A stretch of DNA of 57,109 nucleotides from Opitutaceae bacterium (GCA_003164715.1 PLTZ01000050.1:1-57109), one strand, 5' to 3'; positions 7,158 through 21,823 are shown, counted from the stretch's first letter. Notes: generated from the sequence alone by a model not told the origin. Numbers and translations: made by a program.

Positions 7158-8840
7158 TCAGGGATCGCCATCCGGCAGGCGCGGTGATCGCGCGCCGGTC
7201 AGCTCCAATATTGCCACAGAGGCAAACAGGATGATCAGGGGGTAGGCTTGCGCGAAGGAGCCTGTCGCTTCGTTCGGAAACGCCAGCAGGTGCACGAGAA
7301 AATTGATGGCGACGACCGCCGAGCACCCGCCGATAAGCGCGGCGCCGACGATGAACAGGTAGTCGAAACGACGGAGCCTCACCCGGACGAGGGCCAACCA
7401 GAGCCAGCAGGCAAGGCCCGCCGCCACGAGGCAGGAGTCGAACCTGCACAGGGTGCCCCCAACTGCATCAAGCGCGCCCAGGCGCCAGGCATCCATCCGC
7501 CGCTGCGGCCGGTCGAGTTCGGGAGCTTCCGCCGAAGGGGCAAGTGGCCACCGCACGAGGTCGCGAAACAGCTGCAGCGTTGAGGCGTTGCCGACGCTGG
7601 GGGCGGCCTGTGCGGAGAATCCCCGGAACTCCGCGAAATAGCGGACGTATCCCGACAGCTCGCGGCGGAGGCGCGTCCAGTCGCCGTGGCGCCATTGCGG
7701 CGCCATCGTGTCGCGCCGCGGGCCGGCGGGAAGACGGCCCTCTTCGCATGCCGCGTTCACCTCGACCGACACGCGCTCATAGTAGTCGAGGGCTTCGGCC
7801 GCGCTTCTCGAGTGGCCGGCAGCGATGGCGGCGTCGCGCAGCGCCCACATGAACCAGCCCCCTCCAATCTCGCGCTCCTCCTTAGGCCGGCCGGTGAGCG
7901 AGGCGCTCGCGTCCGCCCAGTTGACGCCAATCTGGCCCTCGAGATAGGGCCTTAGGTCCGCGAACGCCGGGCTGACCTTGTAGGCCATTTCACGCGCCTC
8001 GCGGGTCACGGGCACGTTGGGCACTTCGCGGGTCGGGATGACTCGCTGGAGCGCGCCATATGCCGCCACGAACCGCGGGTCGCGAAACTCGACGGTGCCG
8101 AACCAGCCATAGAAACGGTAGTTCAGCGCACAGACGCCGCCGATGACCAATGCCGCTGAGGTCACGGCGACACCCAGGGTGGCAGCCAACCGGATGAGCC
8201 TGTCGCCCGCGAGCCACGAGGACACCGTCGCGGCCCCCACAAGCAGAAGGGCGCTCGGCATTATCCAGATGGTCTCTTCCCGGGTCAGCCACAACGCGGC
8301 GCCGGAGACGCCGAGGAGCAGGCCCCAGGCCATGCGCGTGCGCCATGCGGCCGCTCGCCGGGTCTCAAGCGCGATGAGGGCGGCGAAGAACAGCAGGGCC
8401 TCCGGCGTATAGAGGTTCTGGCGCAGGGTGCGGCCGAGGACGGGAAGCTCGTACGTCATCGGATTCCACCAAAGAAGCGCAAACACCAGGAAGGACCGCC
8501 AGCCCGGCCCCACATGGGGCCGCAGCGCCCGCACGGCGAGCACGCAGCCGGCAAGGTAGAGCAGGTGATCGGCCAGCGGCAGCGGCACCCGAAGCAGCAC
8601 GGTGGTGGCAATCCACATTGAATACATCGGCCCCTTCATGAGCGTGAACTGGCTGTAGGGGCCCAGCCACTCGCCGCTGAGGATGTGCCGCGCAAGCTCA
8701 AGGTAGAGCCGGTCGTCGTGGCCGGCCGGCCCAATGGCGACCACCGGCTGCGCGGCGACCAGCCACAGCTTCAGGCCCACACACGCCAGCCCAGCCATGA
8801 GCCATCCACTGCGGCCCACCGTGTCACCGGGGTGGTTCAT
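7158..8840 (-). CDS. Polytopic membrane protein, GT-C glycosyltransferase-like
   Basis: A 560-residue protein with about ten membrane segments. After the first segment the loop GPAGHDDRLYLELARHILSG carries paired acidic residues in the position where GT-C lipid-sugar transferases (PMT/ArnT-like) have their catalytic aspartate. FTLMKGPMYSMWIATTVLL follows, as in that superfamily. A large soluble loop (about residues 255-430) sits between membrane blocks, and the last segments are near residues 460-545. The true family is unassigned. It is a single gene, 100 bases downstream of the TIR protein gene on the same strand. Confidence 0.7.
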   Translation of the reverse strand: MNHPGDTVGRSGWLMAGLACVGLKLWLVAAQPVVAIGPAGHDDRLYLELARHILSGEWLGPYSQFTLMKGPMYSMWIATTVLLRVPLPLADHLLYLAGCVLAVRALRPHVGPGWRSFLVFALLWWNPMTYELPVLGRTLRQNLYTPEALLFFAALIALETRRAAAWRTRMAWGLLLGVSGAALWLTREETIWIMPSALLLVGAATVSSWLAGDRLIRLAATLGVAVTSAALVIGGVCALNYRFYGWFGTVEFRDPRFVAAYGALQRVIPTREVPNVPVTREAREMAYKVSPAFADLRPYLEGQIGVNWADASASLTGRPKEEREIGGGWFMWALRDAAIAAGHSRSAAEALDYYERVSVEVNAACEEGRLPAGPRRDTMAPQWRHGDWTRLRRELSGYVRYFAEFRGFSAQAAPSVGNASTLQLFRDLVRWPLAPSAEAPELDRPQRRMDAWRLGALDAVGGTLCRFDSCLVAAGLACWLWLALVRVRLRRFDYLFIVGAALIGGCSAVVAINFLVHLLAFPNEATGSFAQAYPLIILFASVAILELTGARSPRLPDGDP

Positions 8841-8939
8841 CGGTCGAAAGCCGGCTCGAGGGTGCCCGGGAGAAACCGTCTCAGCATTTTCTGAATCTGG
8901 CCCTCCGGTAGACCTAGCGGACCGCCTCCGTGGACCTCA

Positions 8940-11303
8940 TCATAGCGGTTTTGCCGACCTGAGGATTTCCTCGAACCGCGGATCGTCCTTTAGGCGGGAC
9001 CAAACCGGATCAAAGCGAACAGTGTTGGGGGTCAGGTTGATGAAGGGCTGCGCCACGATTTCTCGGAGGACTACAAACGCCTCTTCGCGCCGGTCTCCGA
9101 TCGCCAGAATCTGCCCGTAGTCCACACGCATCGCCAGTGACGAATAGGCATCGCGCGTGAGCTCCTCATCGAGCGCAGCCCTGGCGTCGCGATTCGCCTC
9201 GTCATGGCGCCCGGCATACGCCTCCGCGCGGGCGATGCCCATCTTGACCCACGTCTCCTGCCGCGGTGCCCACGTCTTGGCGCGATAGGCCGCAATTGCC
9301 GCGTCCGCGAACCGCCTCGCCTCGTCCGGCTTCCCGCGAAGGAAGCTCACGAGGGCCCTGTGGAGGTCCACCGGGTCGCTGATCGTACCGTCGCTGTTGG
9401 TAATTGACTTAAGCCGCGGGTCGGCGAGCACCCGGTCTGCCGCATCCAGCTCTCCATTGAGAATCGCCATTGAGTAGGCCGTCTGCAGGCCATTCGCGTC
9501 ACCCGGCCAGCGCGGCAGGTCCGCCATCGCGCGCAGGAATGCGCCCCGGTCGCCGTCGATCTCGTAGCGGGCGCGGACGGACAGCGACTTCATCGCACGG
9601 TCCCCCGAGGAAAAAATCGGGCGGTAGCGCTCCATCAGCTCCAGAAGCTGAGGATAGCGCCTCAGGGAGAACACGGTTCCAAGCAGCTGCGAGATCTCGG
9701 TGTAGTCATTCGGGTTGAGCGCTGCGGAGCGCTCCAATCGTTCCAATGCCTCCGGCCACTGGCCGAGCCGGCGATGGGCCATCGCGATCCGGTACTGAAC
9801 CTGCGCGTCATTGGGAAGCAAGGCCTCGGCTGCGCGGTATTCCGCGAGCGCCTTGGCCCAGTTATTCAGGCATGTGTAGTCGAACGAACCCTGCGCAAGC
9901 AGGGTCTCGGGGGCTCCGGGCGCCAGGAGCCTTGCGGTCTCCATCTCCGCCTGCGCCATGGCCCTGCGCTCGGGCGTGGCGTCCAGTACCGCGAACCAGT
10001 ACATCGTGCCGTGAAGGATCGACGCCTGCACATGCGGAAGCGCAAATGCCGGGTCCTTGGCCGCCGCCTGTTTGTAAAGGCTGATTGACCGCTCGTAGTC
10101 TTCCCTGGACGCCGTCGGGCCGAGATTCTGGTCGAGAATGCGCGCCCGCAGGAACAGGTCGTAGGCCTCCTGGTTCTCCGTCGGCCGGCGGACGAGCAGC
10201 GACTTCTCCTCGGACGACAGCGTGGCCTTCAGCGCGGAGGTGACGGCGGCGGCCAAATCCGACTGAACGCTGAAGACGTCGGTCAGATCCTTGGTGTAGG
10301 AGTCGGCCCAGAGGTGTTCGTCGGTCCGCGCATCGATCAGCTGAACGTTGAGGTGAACCTTTGTGCCCACTCGCTGCACACTCCCCTCCAGCACCGTGGC
10401 GACGCCCAGCTCGGCGGCGATCTTCCTTAGGTTGCGTCCGTCCTCGTTCTTGTAGGCCATGACGGAGGTCCGGGAGATCACCTTGAGGTCATGAATCTTC
10501 GCCAGCGCGGTGATCACCTCATCGTGCAGGCCGTCGGCAAAGAACTCGTTGTCCTTGTCCGGGCTGAAATTCGAGAAGGGAAGGACCGCTATGGATTTCG
10601 CCGGGGCGCCCGGCGCCTCGGGCACCGCCGGTTTGATCTCCGCCGCCGCGGGCACGGCCTTCGGCGGCTGCGCCTTTCGCGTCGAAAGGAGAACCGCAGA
10701 CCCGGCGACAACCAAGATGCCGAACACAGCCCAAGCCCAGCCAGGCAGACCCGCTTTCCTTCCCGGCGGGGAAGCAGAAGCAGTCTGCGCCGGTGGGCCG
10801 GCGTGCTGTTGGACCTTTCCTGCAGGCGGGCTGGCGCTGCCCGGATCCGACGCGGCGGCCTTGTGCGGAGCCTCCAGGAGCCGCTTCACCTGCTCGACGA
10901 ACTGCGGCGTCGGCAGCGCGCCGGGCAAACGTATCCACTGCACCCGCATGAATTCAGGTGGGACCAGGGCGCCGCTCTCGAGCGTATCGTCAACGGCAAC
11001 CGGAGCCAGAAAAGCGATTCCCTCGGCCATCAGGTGCGTCTGCTCGACGGCGAGCTTCCACTCCAGGCGGAAATACCCCTTGCCGCGCTCCTGCGTGTTC
11101 TTGGAGATGATCGGGATGAACAGCGTGCAGTCGGCGATCTGCCGGCGGATCTTCTGGTCCCACGCATCGCCTCCCCTCAACTCGTTCTGGTCAAACCAGA
11201 CCTCGACCCCATGACTGCGCAGGGCGTCGGCAAAGCGGCGGGCCACACCGGTGTCCTCGCGTGCGTAGCTGAGAAAAACCGCACTTGTTGACCCGGATGA
11301 CAT
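8940..11303 (-). CDS. TIR domain, membrane anchor, TolB-like and TPR protein
   Basis: A 787-residue multidomain protein. Residues 8-145 form a TIR domain (VFLSYAREDTGVARRFADAL; FIPIISKNT; a Glu in GYFRLEWKL where enzymatic TIRs keep the catalytic glutamate). A Pro/Ala linker leads to one membrane segment (WAWAVFGILVVAGSAVLL, about 192-210). Next come a TolB-N-like module (KSIAVLPFSNFSPDKDNEFF, about 240-380) and TPR-like helices to the end. This build is common in environmental bacteria and probably serves signalling. ATG 11303 was preferred to an in-frame start at 11396, because homology begins there. Confidence 0.82.
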   Translation of the reverse strand: MSSGSTSAVFLSYAREDTGVARRFADALRSHGVEVWFDQNELRGGDAWDQKIRRQIADCTLFIPIISKNTQERGKGYFRLEWKLAVEQTHLMAEGIAFLAPVAVDDTLESGALVPPEFMRVQWIRLPGALPTPQFVEQVKRLLEAPHKAAASDPGSASPPAGKVQQHAGPPAQTASASPPGRKAGLPGWAWAVFGILVVAGSAVLLSTRKAQPPKAVPAAAEIKPAVPEAPGAPAKSIAVLPFSNFSPDKDNEFFADGLHDEVITALAKIHDLKVISRTSVMAYKNEDGRNLRKIAAELGVATVLEGSVQRVGTKVHLNVQLIDARTDEHLWADSYTKDLTDVFSVQSDLAAAVTSALKATLSSEEKSLLVRRPTENQEAYDLFLRARILDQNLGPTASREDYERSISLYKQAAAKDPAFALPHVQASILHGTMYWFAVLDATPERRAMAQAEMETARLLAPGAPETLLAQGSFDYTCLNNWAKALAEYRAAEALLPNDAQVQYRIAMAHRRLGQWPEALERLERSAALNPNDYTEISQLLGTVFSLRRYPQLLELMERYRPIFSSGDRAMKSLSVRARYEIDGDRGAFLRAMADLPRWPGDANGLQTAYSMAILNGELDAADRVLADPRLKSITNSDGTISDPVDLHRALVSFLRGKPDEARRFADAAIAAYRAKTWAPRQETWVKMGIARAEAYAGRHDEANRDARAALDEELTRDAYSSLAMRVDYGQILAIGDRREEAFVVLREIVAQPFINLTPNTVRFDPVWSRLKDDPRFEEILRSAKPL

Positions 11304-11584
11304 GATATTTCGCTGGAGGCGTCGCCATGCTTCCAAGCACTGAACGAAATGCGAGAGGAAAACCCTTACTGCATACGGAGTTGGGACACGCGCCAAGAGG
11401 GCGCAGCCAACCGTCGGCCTGTCACGGGGAGGCGGGACGCAAGGCCGCCTTAGCTCTTCCAGAATAATCAGTTAAGTGCCGATTCGCCGATTGTTTAGGC
11501 GCCACTATCCGCCGCAGGATGACGGCAACTGCGCCATGGGGCGGCATTGAGGCGCGGGTCCTCACGCGCGCCCAATGGAAGGAT

Positions 11585-16333
<4,749 letters not shown>

Positions 16334-16674
16334 GGGTGAAATGGGTTCGGGAATTAAGGTCGTCCGTTGACGGCGGCGGGCCGATTAATAGCCATAAGAA
16401 GGGCACCTTATTCAAGCTTCACCGCCAAGCAAGGGAAAGTCTCTCTCCCTCCAGCTGCCATAAATCCCCCCAATAATCGCACTGTTAACGCGGTTCATCG
16501 AACCCGCGTGTCTCCCGCCGCCTGTCCGTCCGCTCGGCCATCCCGAAGGCCCTCCCGCTGGCCCCGGCGCAGGTGCGGCCTCGTTCCGCAGGCAGCCCGT
16601 GAACGGGCGCTTCAGAAGCGTTCTCCGATTAGGCGGTTGCGGGGTCGAAAGAGTTTTGCTCGTGTCTTTCCCTG
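16334..16674. other. Divergent promoter region
   Basis: This region lies between the PFOR gene (minus) and the TMTC-like gene (plus, GTG 16675). The PFOR side has AT-rich stretches (16380-16400 and 16458-16490) suited to a promoter. There is a short inverted repeat GGTTC-ATC-GAACC (16492-16504), with three bases between the arms. It is not the four-base spacing expected of a LexA site. No RNA gene was recognised. Confidence 0.4.
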
Positions 16675-18504
16675 GTGAAAGCGCCCCCCTCCGAGACGGC
16701 AGATCCCTGGTCAGAACGCCTCAGGGGGATTGGTCTGGGCATCCTGGTTGTCTGCGCGACCTGCTTCGCCTACCTGCCGTCGCTCTCCGGCGCCTTCATC
16801 TGGAACGACGCAGACTACGTGACGGCGCCGGCGCTGCGCTCCCTGCGCGGCCTGGCCCGCATATGGACCGAGCCCGGCGCAACCCAGCAATACTACCCTT
16901 TGCTGCACAGCGCGTTTTGGATCCAGCACCGGATCTTCGGGGACGACCCGCTGGGATACCATGTCGTCACCCTTCTCCTGCATGCCGGATCGGCGGTCCT
17001 GTTCGCGCTCGTGCTGCGCCGGCTGTTCGCCGGCGCCGGGGTCAGATCTTCCGGGGCCGAGTGGCTGGCGGCGCTGCTCTTCGCCCTCCATCCGGTGCAT
17101 GTCGAATCAGTTGCGTGGATCACGGAGCAGAAGAACACCCTTTCGCTCGCGTTCTACCTCGCGGCGGCGCTGGTCTACCTTGGGTTCGACGAGACGCGCA
17201 GGACCCGCACCTATCTCGCAGCGCTGGCGCTGTTCGCGCTGGCGCTGCTGTGCAAGACGGTCACCGCGACCCTTCCCGCGGCCCTCCTTGTGGTGTTCTG
17301 GTGGAAGCGCGGACGGCTCGGCTGGCGGCGGGACGTCCTGCCGCTGCTCCCGTGGCTTGCGCTCGGCGCGGCGGGCGGGCTCTTCAGCGACTGGGTCGAG
17401 AAGGCCTACGTCGGCGCGCAGGGCGCGGACTTCAACCTGCCGCTCGCGGCGCGGCCGATCGTCGCGGGCAGGGCCGTCTGGTTCTATGTGGGCAAGCTGG
17501 CCTGGCCTGCCGGCCTGAACTTCATCTACCCGCGCTGGACGGTGGATGCCGCGGTTTGGTGGCAATGGCTCTACCCCTTGAGCGTCCTCGCGGCGGTCGC
17601 CGCGCTCTGGTCCGTGCGTCGGCTGACCCGCGGGCCCCTCGCGGCTTTCCTGATCTTCGTGGGCTCGCTTTTCCCCGCCCTGGGCTTCGTCAACCTCTAC
17701 GGCGAGCGCTATTCGTGGGTGTGGGACCACTGGCAGTACCTGCCCGACCTGAGCCTGATTGCGCTCGGCGCCGCGGGACTGGCCGCGGGCTGGCGTCTCG
17801 TGGCCCCGGGCCTGCGTTGGTTGGGACCCGGGCTCGTCGCCGCGCTCAGCATGCTCCTGGGCGCGCTTACGTGGTCCCATTGCGGGGTGTTCCACGACAA
17901 CCAGACGCTCTACCTCGAGACGCTCGCCCGCAATCCCGCCTCATGGATGGCGCACAACAACCTAGGCCTCGCCTGGTCGAAGATCCCGGGGCGCCTTGGC
18001 GACGCGATCGCCCAGTATCAGGAGGCGCTGCGCCTGAAGCCCGACATCGCCGAGACCCACACCAACCTGGGAAAGGCCTGGGCCGAAACGCCTGGGCGCC
18101 TGAGCGACGCCGTCGCGGAATACGAGGAGGCGCTGCGCCTGGATCCCAACTATGCCGATGCGCATTTCTATCTGGCCAACACCCTCGTGCAGACCGGGCG
18201 GGTTCCCGAGGCGATCCATCACTACGAGGAGGCCCTGCGCGTGCAGCCCGACCTGGCCGAGGCGAGCAACAACCTCGGGATGACTCTTTGCCGCGTGGGA
18301 AGGGCCGACGAGGGCATGAAGCGCATCGAAGCGGCGATCCGGATGCAGCCCAGCTACGCGCAGGCCCATTTTGCACGCGGTGCCGCCCTCCTTCAGTCCG
18401 GTCGCAGAGACGAGGCAGCCGCTGAATATGAGAGAGTCCTTCAGCTGAGGCCCGGGGATCCCTCGGCGACGAGGATGCTGGAGATGATCCGCCCGCGGCA
18501 ATAG
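16675..18504 (+). CDS. TMTC-like membrane protein with C-terminal TPR repeats
   Basis: A 609-residue protein of the PMT/TMTC type. About ten membrane segments occupy residues 20-410. The first extracytoplasmic loop, GAFIWNDADYVTAPAL, has the acidic pair typical of GT-C fold mannosyl-type transferases, and LFALHPVHVESVAWITEQ is a TMTC signature. Residues 420-600 are five TPR repeats (NLGLAWS, NLGKAWAE, YLANTLV, NLGMTLC, FARGAALL). Likely role: protein or lipid glycosylation at the membrane, with TPRs binding a partner. The start is GTG 16675 and is not certain. A wrecked relative lies at 24000-24350. Confidence 0.82.
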   Translation: MKAPPSETADPWSERLRGIGLGILVVCATCFAYLPSLSGAFIWNDADYVTAPALRSLRGLARIWTEPGATQQYYPLLHSAFWIQHRIFGDDPLGYHVVTLLLHAGSAVLFALVLRRLFAGAGVRSSGAEWLAALLFALHPVHVESVAWITEQKNTLSLAFYLAAALVYLGFDETRRTRTYLAALALFALALLCKTVTATLPAALLVVFWWKRGRLGWRRDVLPLLPWLALGAAGGLFSDWVEKAYVGAQGADFNLPLAARPIVAGRAVWFYVGKLAWPAGLNFIYPRWTVDAAVWWQWLYPLSVLAAVAALWSVRRLTRGPLAAFLIFVGSLFPALGFVNLYGERYSWVWDHWQYLPDLSLIALGAAGLAAGWRLVAPGLRWLGPGLVAALSMLLGALTWSHCGVFHDNQTLYLETLARNPASWMAHNNLGLAWSKIPGRLGDAIAQYQEALRLKPDIAETHTNLGKAWAETPGRLSDAVAEYEEALRLDPNYADAHFYLANTLVQTGRVPEAIHHYEEALRVQPDLAEASNNLGMTLCRVGRADEGMKRIEAAIRMQPSYAQAHFARGAALLQSGRRDEAAAEYERVLQLRPGDPSATRMLEMIRPRQ

Positions 18505-18653
18505 GTCGCCAGGCCTGCGCGGCAAAGGCTCCAGGCCGTGCATGCCAACCGGGTTTCCCCGCCAAGGATTGCGTCGGGCCTTCGGCAAACTATTCATCGT
18601 TGAGCAGCCGCCGCGCCGTTTTGTGCACAAAGGCAAAAATACCAGGACCCCCC

Positions 18654-20225
18654 ATGCGTTTTCTCAGCCATGCCCCTGCCGCATTCGCCTGCCTTCTCCT
18701 CTGTTCGGGCCTGGGTGGGCCAACCACCTCTGCCGTGGCCTCTGAACCCGTGGTGAGCGTCACGGGAGGGGATATCAGGGGCCGCCTCCTCGAGGATGGC
18801 GCCGGCGCGGTCTTCAAGGGCATCCCGTTCGCAAGGCCTCCGGTTGGCGATTTCCGCTGGCGGGAGCCGATGCCGGTCATCCCATGGAACGACACCCGCG
18901 ATGCCGGGGAGTCGGGGCCGCCCGCCGTGCAGCCCGCCCTCGGATGGAATGACAAATCAGCAGCCGCCAGCCGTGAGGATTGCCTCTATCTGGATGTGTG
19001 GACGCCGACCGGGCCGTCGACGGCGCGAAATCCGGTGATGGTGTGGATCCATGGGGGAGCCAACGTCGCCGGCGCCGGCGGCTTCGACCCCCTGTACGAC
19101 GGCCGTGCCCTGATTTCCCACGGCGCCGTGCTGGTCGTTGTCGAATACCGGCTTGGCATCCTTGGATTCTTCGCGCACCCGGAACTGACGCGCGAATCGG
19201 CGCACCACGCGTCCGGAAACTACGCGACGCTGGACCAGATCGCGGCGCTTAGGTGGGTCCGCGACAACATCGGGAAGTTCGGCGGCGACCCGGAAAATGT
19301 CACCATCTTCGGACAATCGGCCGGCGCCACGGATGTCCTGGCTCTCATGGCCTCGCCGCTTTCCAAGGGCCTGTTCCACCGGGCGATCGCAGAAAGCGGC
19401 GCCCCGTCGCCGAGGTCGACGCTTGCGCTCGGCGAGGCGGAGGAGGAGGGCGCGCGGGCAGGCGAGAAGCTTGGGGCTCAGGGCGGCCGCGCGGTCGCCT
19501 TCCTGCGTTCGCTCCCGCCGGGAGAGCTCCTGAAGACAGAGCATAGCTTCAGCTCGTTCACCGCCGACGGCTGGGTGTTCCCGACCCCGCCCGTCGCCGT
19601 CTGGGCCTCTGGAAGGGAGCACGCGGTGCCCCTGATCATCGGCAGCAACGGCGTGGAGTTTCCTGCGGCGGGGTCCCCGGATGACCTGCGGCAGACAATC
19701 CACAAGTTCTTCGGGGACCTAGCGCCTCGGGCTCTCGCCTTGTACGGGCTCTCCGGGGATGGGCCGGCGCCGGACGCCGACCCCGTGTATGGTGACGCCG
19801 CGGACCAATTGGGGAGTGATGTCTTCCGCTGCCCCTCGGTCCTGCACGGCGAATGGCACAGCGGCGCCGGCCATCCCGTCTGGGAGTACGAATTTGACCG
19901 GGCCATCCCCCCTCACCCGAAGGTCGCGCACTCGGGCGACCTTTCCTACGTGTTTGGAAACCTGCACCCGGCGGGCAGCCAGGGAGGGGATTTCCAGGAT
20001 GCCGACCGCAGGCTCTCGGCGGTCATCCAGGCCTACTGGACGAATTTCGCCAGGACGGGCAACCCCAACGACACCGGACTGCCCAAATGGCCCGGGTTTG
20101 ACGCCATGAAGAGGGAGTATCTGGTCTTCACGGCCGCGGCGGATGTCGCCGCGGCAGCGAACGAGCGCGGTCCGTTCTGCGACCTGTACCGCGCCCTGCT
20201 GAGCGAGCCCGCGGCGCCACGCTGA
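18654..20225 (+). CDS. Secreted type-B carboxylesterase
   Basis: A 523-residue alpha/beta-hydrolase. A signal peptide (MRFLSHAPAAFACLLLCSGL) starts at ATG 18654; the in-frame start at 18600 would bury it. EDCLYLDVWTP near residue 104 and the oxyanion loop HGGANVAGAGGF are typical. The nucleophile is S222 in FGQSAGATD, and the acid/base partners are probably the Glu of SNGVEFPA and the His of KVAHSGDLSYVFGN. It hydrolyses carboxylic esters, perhaps acetyl or feruloyl groups on plant polysaccharides given the glycosidases nearby; that substrate is inference. The ICMT-type gene starts 50 bases downstream and may be cotranscribed. Confidence 0.9.
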   Translation: MRFLSHAPAAFACLLLCSGLGGPTTSAVASEPVVSVTGGDIRGRLLEDGAGAVFKGIPFARPPVGDFRWREPMPVIPWNDTRDAGESGPPAVQPALGWNDKSAAASREDCLYLDVWTPTGPSTARNPVMVWIHGGANVAGAGGFDPLYDGRALISHGAVLVVVEYRLGILGFFAHPELTRESAHHASGNYATLDQIAALRWVRDNIGKFGGDPENVTIFGQSAGATDVLALMASPLSKGLFHRAIAESGAPSPRSTLALGEAEEEGARAGEKLGAQGGRAVAFLRSLPPGELLKTEHSFSSFTADGWVFPTPPVAVWASGREHAVPLIIGSNGVEFPAAGSPDDLRQTIHKFFGDLAPRALALYGLSGDGPAPDADPVYGDAADQLGSDVFRCPSVLHGEWHSGAGHPVWEYEFDRAIPPHPKVAHSGDLSYVFGNLHPAGSQGGDFQDADRRLSAVIQAYWTNFARTGNPNDTGLPKWPGFDAMKREYLVFTAAADVAAAANERGPFCDLYRALLSEPAAPR

Positions 20226-20275
20226 TCCCTGCCCGGACCCCAGGCGCGTCAACTCGCACCTCCCGGCGCTTAAGG

Positions 20276-20881
20276 ATGTCCCCCTACTTCATCATCGCGA
20301 CCTGGATTGTCTTTTATGTCTACTGGGTGATCAACGCCTGGTCGGCCAAGGCGACCGCCGAAAGGCAGAGCCTTGCGACCACGCTCCCGAACCGGCTGCT
20401 CACCCTGGCGGGGGGGATCCTGCTCTTCTGGTACACGCCCCCGCACCCGCTTGAAACCAGGATCATCCCTCACACGCTCGTGTCGGGGTGCGCCGGTCTT
20501 GTCCTCTGCCTCCTCGGCCTGGGCCTGGCGATTTGGTCACGGAACACGCTCGGCAGGAATTGGAGCAGTTTCGTGGTGCTGAAGCAGGGGCACGAGCTCG
20601 TGGAGCGCGGGCCCTATCGCCTCATGCGCCATCCGATCTACTCAGCCATCCTGCTCATGGGACTCGGCACCGCGGTCGCGTTCGGACGACTCGCCTGCTG
20701 GATCGGCATGCTGCTGCTGTTCTGGGGCTTCTGGCTGAAGCTCAGGCAGGAGGAGAGGCTTCTGACGCGGCATTTCCCGGCTGACTACCCCGCCTATATG
20801 AAGCGGGTGAAGGCCCTTGTGCCCTGCGTGTTCGCGTTGGCCCTCTGTCTCCTCGCGCTGGCGACGCCCGCGGCGATGTAG
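20276..20881 (+). CDS. Isoprenylcysteine carboxyl methyltransferase-family membrane protein
   Basis: A 201-residue protein with about five membrane segments and the C-terminal catalytic core of the ICMT/PEMT superfamily: GPYRLMRHPIYSAILLMGLG near residues 105-125 and EERLLTRHFPADYPAY near 160-180. These bind S-adenosylmethionine and the acceptor. Bacterial members have diverse or unknown acceptors, so neither prenyl-cysteine nor phospholipid methylation can be claimed. ATG 20276 is the clear start. It follows the carboxylesterase on the same strand and converges on the homocysteine methyltransferase gene. Confidence 0.85.
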   Translation: MSPYFIIATWIVFYVYWVINAWSAKATAERQSLATTLPNRLLTLAGGILLFWYTPPHPLETRIIPHTLVSGCAGLVLCLLGLGLAIWSRNTLGRNWSSFVVLKQGHELVERGPYRLMRHPIYSAILLMGLGTAVAFGRLACWIGMLLLFWGFWLKLRQEERLLTRHFPADYPAYMKRVKALVPCVFALALCLLALATPAAM

Positions 20882-20897
20882 GGCGCCGCGACGCAAC

Positions 20898-20910
20898 GGG
20901 CCTCAGGCCC
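20898..20910. terminator. Small GC hairpin between convergent genes
   Basis: GGGCC-TCA-GGCCC lies between the ICMT-type gene (+) and the homocysteine methyltransferase gene (-). Its loop bases are the stop codon of the latter. There is no T-run, so terminator function is only possible. Confidence 0.25.
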
Positions 20911-21823
20911 CCGAGCCGCCCTGCGCAAACGCGTCGACGCTCTGGCGTATGGCGCGTGTGTGCTCCGGCGTGCTCCCGCAGCAGGATCCGATGATGGCCA
21001 CGCCGGCCTCGAGCGCCTCGGGAACGGCCCGCGCCATGTCTTCGGGGCGTTGCTTGTAGACCGCCTTCACGCCCTCGAGAACCGGCAGACCCGCGTTCGG
21101 CTGCACCATGATGGGCAGCTTGCAGTGCGTCCGGTAGATGCGTGCCACCCGAGCCGCAGCCACCATGTCCATCCCGGTTCCGCAGTTGAGGGCCACGATG
21201 TCCGCCTGTCTCTCCTCGGCGAACTCGGCGGCCTGTTCCGGCGAGACACCCATCATCGTCTTGAAGGTTTCCCCGTCCAGGCAGAGGTCATAGGCAAGCG
21301 AGGCGATGATGCACCGTGCGTTGGCGCCCTTGGCCGCGTCAATGGCGATGCCGAGCTCTTCAAGCGAGGTTTGCGTCTCGATGATGATCGCGTCGACGCC
21401 AGCCCCGACAAGCGCGGCAGCCTGCTCGGACAGCGCCGAGAGCGCATCCGCTTCGGAAAGCACGCCGTACGGCTCGATCAGCTCCCCAAGCGGGCCAATG
21501 TCGCCCAGGACGAAGCCCGGGCCTGCGCCGAAGGCCTGGCGCGCAATGCGCGCGCCCGCGCGGTTGATCTCCTCCATCTGCGCCGCGTGGCCGTGCCGCC
21601 CGAGCGCACGGCGGCTGCCGCCGAACGTGTTGGTGATGAGGCAGTCGGCACCGGCCCCGGCGTAGCGCTCCTGTATCGCGAGCACGCGCTCGGGATGGGA
21701 CAGGTTCCAGATTTCGCCGCACGCGCCCTGCTCAAGGCCCGCCAGCATGAGTTGGGTCCCCATCGCGCCGTCACATACGAGCCGGCGCACGCGCACGATT
21801 TCATGCAGGGGTTCCGTGTTCAT
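20903..21823 (-). CDS. Homocysteine S-methyltransferase family protein
   Basis: A 306-residue protein with the Hcy-binding (pfam02574-type) barrel of MetH, BHMT and MmuM. VCDGAMGTQLMLAGL (residues 16-30) and ITNTFGGSRRALGRHG carry the homocysteine site. The zinc thiolates are the Cys of ALNCGTGMD and the two Cys of IIGSCCGSTPEH near the C-terminus. No cobalamin or folate domain follows, so the methyl donor is a separate protein or a small molecule such as S-methylmethionine or betaine. Methionine formation is the likely reaction. It is divergent from the DUF4038 gene. Confidence 0.9.
   Translation of the reverse strand: MNTEPLHEIVRVRRLVCDGAMGTQLMLAGLEQGACGEIWNLSHPERVLAIQERYAGAGADCLITNTFGGSRRALGRHGHAAQMEEINRAGARIARQAFGAGPGFVLGDIGPLGELIEPYGVLSEADALSALSEQAAALVGAGVDAIIIETQTSLEELGIAIDAAKGANARCIIASLAYDLCLDGETFKTMMGVSPEQAAEFAEERQADIVALNCGTGMDMVAAARVARIYRTHCKLPIMVQPNAGLPVLEGVKAVYKQRPEDMARAVPEALEAGVAIIGSCCGSTPEHTRAIRQSVDAFAQGGSGA

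Noticed and set aside
8940-11303. TIR-TPR protein as part of an anti-phage island
   Set aside because: No nuclease, cyclase, restriction or other defence gene is adjacent, and the domain order with a membrane anchor and TolB-like module suggests signalling.
16492-16504. GGTTC-ATC-GAACC as a LexA site upstream of the TMTC-like gene
   Set aside because: The spacing between GTTC and GAAC is three bases, whereas the site upstream of the SOS operon has four, and no SOS gene is nearby.
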